Source of the DNA: Lepeophtheirus salmonis
Lineage: Eukaryota > Arthropoda > Copepoda > Siphonostomatoida > Caligidae
Assembly (NCBI RefSeq): GCF_016086655.4
Contig: NC_052134.2
Location: 11,718,001-11,782,000 of the forward strand
DNA length: 64,000 nt
Direction of reading: 5' to 3'
In this document: positions 60,781-64,000 of the stretch, one piece after another
How positions within the stretch are numbered: position 1 is the first letter of the stretch
Layout: every line of letters begins with the position of its first letter
Made by a program: the position numbers and the translations under genes
The notes under the pieces: model-generated
Seen by the model: only the letters and a program-made list of their open reading frames with translations
Databases searched by the model: none
What the model was told of the DNA's origin: nothing

Positions 60781-62275
60781 TATTTTAGATATATATATAA
60801 ACAGTGAAAATATATGTGTTTGAAAATGATATTTTATGTTTTAAACCAAAGGTACTTCAATAGTTTGTGTTTTACTTCTTATAAATAAATAAAACATATA
60901 TTTTTTGAGCTAAACGTTGTAAAAGTAAGCCTTCTTTTTGCAACATTTATTCATGCTATTCGTTTATGCAAGTAGTATTACATAGGAAATAATTTAAAAT
61001 AATCACATTACTATATACCTATAAACAGTCCTATGTCCTTATAACTTAGAGACTTTGAAAGTCTTATAAATAACTTTAATTAAAATATACATTGATATGT
61101 TTAGGTGCAGAAACATTTTTGCAAGAAGAATTTTGCAAATGAATTTACATAATTGTATTGTTGGATGAATCCCAGGACTATATTTTGAAGATAATTTTTT
61201 GTGTCTCACCTCCAGAATAAAACCCCTATTTTACCTGTTACAACAGACCTGCATTGTTTTAAAAAAAGTTGGATTGATCTATCCTGGTAAATTGTAATAT
61301 TTGTGTATCTATGATCTAAGAGGAAATAGTTTCATTAACAACATGTAATATACCTCTCAAATAGAAAATTATTTTTTAGAGAAAAATCAATTTTCTTTTT
61401 TTTTAAATTTGTCTTATACCTTTTAGCTATATAATTTTCTTATTTTATCCTTTAAAAAACTTGAAGAAAAAATTTGTAAAAGCATAAACTATTGTTTCAA
61501 TTACTTAATATGTATGTAGTTTGAATCAAATTTAATGATACAGTCATTGTATGTAATGAATGTAATTTTGAACCTTTATTTTTTCATTTTATTTTTAAAA
61601 TTAAAAAATGTAAATTATTTCTTGTAAAGTTGAAAAAAAAAAAAAAATTTTAGACGCTTCATTAAAGAAGTTATATAACATTAAGTAATAATTGCCTTTG
61701 AATTTGTAAATAATATTGATGATTTTTGATAAGAACCAGAATGGTTACTATTCATCTTCCTTCAAAATTTGATTCAGAATTTTGTCCAAGGCCTTGCACG
61801 AAATTATTTCCCTTAAAAATCAAGATTTAAAACTTATTTTTATAAATAAAACAAAATACAAAATTTGATTTATAAGGGAGGTGGAATAGGACCTTGTACC
61901 TTTATCTTTGCCTCACCGTAAAACCAACACGCATCTACTATGAAATATAGTATTATGTTTTTAGACTTAAACATTTATGTCCATATACGACAAAAGAAGT
62001 CTTTGTGGACCACTATAATGCTCTCCTAATTGTGTTTAGTTAATACTTATTATTTAAACTTATTTCAATAGCATTGGAGCGTGCAAGAGTTTTGAGACAA
62101 TTCTTAAAACTTTATTGTAAACTTCAACAATTTGCTTTCCCCCTACTACAGAGAACCCGGAATCTACTTTTTTTCTTACGTTAAATTAAAAACATACAAG
62201 TTTATTGTCATATCGTATGAATAATGAAAACAGAAGATTACAACTTTGTTTGCCACATGAATGTCTACAAAAAAA
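60781..62275. other. A+T-rich DNA, no gene seen
   Basis: No motif or recurring repeat recognised. Confidence 0.45.
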
Positions 62276-62339
62276 GTTATTGCCGACAAATATTGATCAA
62301 ATGTAACAGTCTATTATGTCGAAGAACGCCTGGATAAGG

Positions 62340-62590
62340 GTGAGGATCAAAAAAGCGAACCGTCAATCGTGTCAAGACGTGGCTGGATAAGGGTTGCAAT
62401 ATTAGTGAAGCCCAAAGGAGTGATCGACAAAGAAAATTGAATACAGAAGTTGTAGTCAAACTCATTAAAAGCAACCGCATATCTCCATGACAGAGATGGC
62501 CCAGGTTGCAATGTTTAACGGATCAACTTGTCAAAGAACATCTAAGAGGGCGGTAGTGTCTGTCCACGAGTCCAAAAAGTACCACTTTTG
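62340..62590 (+). pseudogene. Mariner-type transposase N-terminal remnant
   Basis: The plus strand reads R-T-V-N-R-V-K-T-W-L-D-K-G at about 62357-62395, the recognition helix. It continues N-I-S-E-A-Q-R-S-D-R-Q-R-K-L, the linker (family QRSGRPRKL), then N-T-E-V-V-V-K-L-I-K-S-N-R. After a one-base shift T-E-M-A-Q-V-A and S-T-C-Q-R-T-S-K-R-A-V form the second helix-turn-helix. These DNA-binding parts are followed by unrelated DNA, so the catalytic domain is absent. The opposite-strand open frame here is a shadow. The subfamily was not resolved. Confidence 0.65.
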
Positions 62591-62599
62591 ATAGCAGAG

Positions 62600-63288
62600 A
62601 TGGCAAAAAGTTAACTTCTAGTTCAGTTACAGTATTTTTATTTTTATTAAACAGTCACCTCAACCACCAGATCGATCTGAATCTCATAGATCATAGTAGC
62701 TGGTGGCAAGTAGAGTCCCAGAACTGCATAAAGCAACAATCAATTTTGAGGCATTAAATGACATAATTTTAGGGCTTATATCAAAAGCACCTGCAGTAAA
62801 TTCTGCGGCAGTCTAAGAACTGTTATTGCTCTCTATTAGTGATAATATTCATAGATTATACATAATTGTTTAGATTGTTAATTCTAGTATAATGTCAAGG
62901 AAATAATATGTTTTTGAAATAGTTAGTAAAGGAATTAATGATAAGTATAAAATACCCATGTACAATAAAAACAAAAATATTATAATCTCATTGATGAAAA
63001 TTAATGGGGGAAACATTTTTTTGCCTTGTTTTGCATCTACATATATGTATACCACTATTGCAATTTTACATCAATTATCTAGTATTTCCTTTATTTCCAC
63101 TCACTTGGTCGCTGTCTTTTATTTATTTTTATGAGCAATAATAATCAATACTAATGTAAATAATGATACATTAAATAAAACATAGTTTTATTGATAGAAA
63201 AAGCACAAGAAAGCTTTATTGATTTATGGTCATAAATTAATATATATGAATGCATTTATGTACATACGGTAGTCATTTATTGTATAAA
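62600..63288. other. No gene recognised
   Basis: The patch 62640-62830 is less A+T-rich; the rest is A+T-rich. The minus-strand open frame 62870-63055 has no known motif. Confidence 0.4.
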
Positions 63289-63289
63289 T

Positions 63290-64000
63290 CAAGGGTTCCC
63301 AAAGTGGGGTATAAGACCCCCCGGGGGTTGTCAGACAGCACAGATGCAGGATGGTGAAATGTATTCCAAAAAACGAACATACTTATTCATTCATTTTATA
63401 AAAAATAGAAAATATTTCTAATAAGAGTTATACACATATATGAGTTGAAATTAAATAAAAGCATGCAATTGTAGCAAAGCGTTTAATTGTTGTATTGAAT
63501 ATAGGCTCAGCCTAAAGAAGATACAGGAGGCATATTTGCATTTTAATACGCCAAATTCTTCCGTTAAAATCCCTTTTCAACAAAAGAATCTCTTCAAATT
63601 AATTTTTTTGCCTCTCTCTGTGTAATGAAAATGAGGGACTGCTTTTCCATACAGAGGTCAAATGGCTCTCACAGGGAAATAGGAGCAGCCTCTTGTATAA
63701 GCTGTGGGTCAAGGTACAGCTTTTTTGATGGAGCATGGATCTCAGCCTGCCAGCCACCTCAATTACCCTGCATGAATATCAAGGCTGATGTATTTGTCTT
63801 TTATATTTGAAAAAGTAAATAGACTTCATCTGACAATATAAGGAGAAAAAACTTATATCGGGTCAATGAATGATACAATCGGTGCAATCAAAAGGAAACT
63901 TGAGCACTGGTCAGGGCGCCTAAGAGTGTGGAGTCTCGGTGTGTGTTCAGAACTGGACAACTTCATTGAGCAAAATGCACTCAATTTCAAAAATAGTACA
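63290..64000 (+). mobile_element. hAT element, left part, running off the window
   Basis: CAAGGGTTCCCAAAGTGGGG at 63290, followed by ACCCCCCGGGGGTTG, is the classic left end of many hAT elements (CAGNGGTTCCCAAA.TGGGG). A transposase fragment follows from 63640. Only about 350 bp separates the end from the middle of the transposase gene, so the N-terminal BED zinc finger and much of the core are deleted. The right end lies outside the window. Confidence 0.68.
63630..64000 (+). pseudogene. hAT (ZBED5-like) transposase, middle segment, incomplete
   Basis: L-L-F-H-T-E-V-K-W-L-S-Q-G at 63636-63677 matches the HTEVRWLSRG block of ZBED5-like hAT transposases, which comes shortly before the helical insertion of the catalytic domain. 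An in-frame TGA follows near 63720, and a frame change leads to N-D-T-I-G-A-I-K-R-K-L-E-H-W-S-G-R at 63869-63919 (family D.I..F.RKL..W..R). S-E-L-D-N-F-I-E-Q-N follows and stays open to the last base. The spacing between the two blocks is near normal for the family, though the middle is hard to read. The stop and frameshift argue for a dead copy. The gene continues beyond 64000. Confidence 0.75.

Noticed and set aside
1..64000. CRISPR array, bacterial operon or phage content
   Set aside because: No regularly spaced identical repeats with unique spacers, no ribosome-binding-site-led gene runs; all arrays are contiguous tandem repeats in eukaryotic transposon debris.

Overview
This window looks like a strongly A+T-rich intergenic or accessory stretch of an animal nuclear genome. 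No host protein gene, rRNA or tRNA could be recognised. It has no bacterial-style gene packing: most open frames are under 100 codons and lack recognisable similarity. The recognisable coding matter is a graveyard of transposable elements. The mix of several Tc1/mariner lineages, an L1/Tx1-like LINE, piggyBac, hAT and a DUF4817-type mariner relative fits an arthropod. The exact flavour of the mariner C-termini ('SPD.NP.D..W', then '(E)A(V/I)I(E)A.G..I(E/N)' before the stop) reminds me of caligid copepods (sea lice such as Lepeophtheirus). That is inference from remembered families, not a database result.

Layout. 1-220: end of a Mos1/SETMAR-like mariner. 2.5-2.95 kb: mariner 3' part (family A). 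5.42-7.00 kb: a mariner (family B) split by a foldback-like element that carries its own array of about 105-bp repeats. 7.75-8.11 kb: an array of about 108-bp repeats. 8.6-9.6 kb and 11.56-14.16 kb: two minus-strand L1/Tx1-like LINE relics. 10.5-11.0 kb: a mariner with internal deletion. 18.86-19.09 kb: a Tc1-like scrap. 21.94-22.33 kb: a possible mariner N-terminus. 23.94-24.20 kb: a mariner C-terminus, followed by a 31-bp pyrimidine minisatellite at 24.48 kb. 28.73-29.56 kb: a minus-strand mariner of family A. 34.24-35.14 kb: the best-preserved element, a DUF4817 mariner relative with both inverted ends and an 'ARS'-free but readable N-terminal half; the first catalytic Asp region is deleted. 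37.77-38.44 kb: a second family B mariner. 45.32-45.42 kb: a perfect 36-bp inverted repeat. 46.2-46.9 and 48.8-49.5 kb: two related elements with poly-A/T cores, the first nested in a hAT-like MITE. 47.9-48.5 kb: a dimer of a roughly 331-bp repeat. 56.98-58.3 kb: a piggyBac transposase relic that keeps two catalytic Asp residues. 60.0-60.8 and 62.3-62.6 kb: more mariner debris. 63.29 kb to the end: the start of a hAT element that runs out of the window.

The rest is A+T-rich DNA with diverged dispersed repeat families, recognised because segments tens of kb apart can be aligned by eye. Nothing suggests an operon or a working gene system. The history is layered insertion and decay, and the nested and hairpin structures are the parts most worth a second look. 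Family names rest on motif recognition by eye; element ends are approximate unless a terminal repeat is stated.
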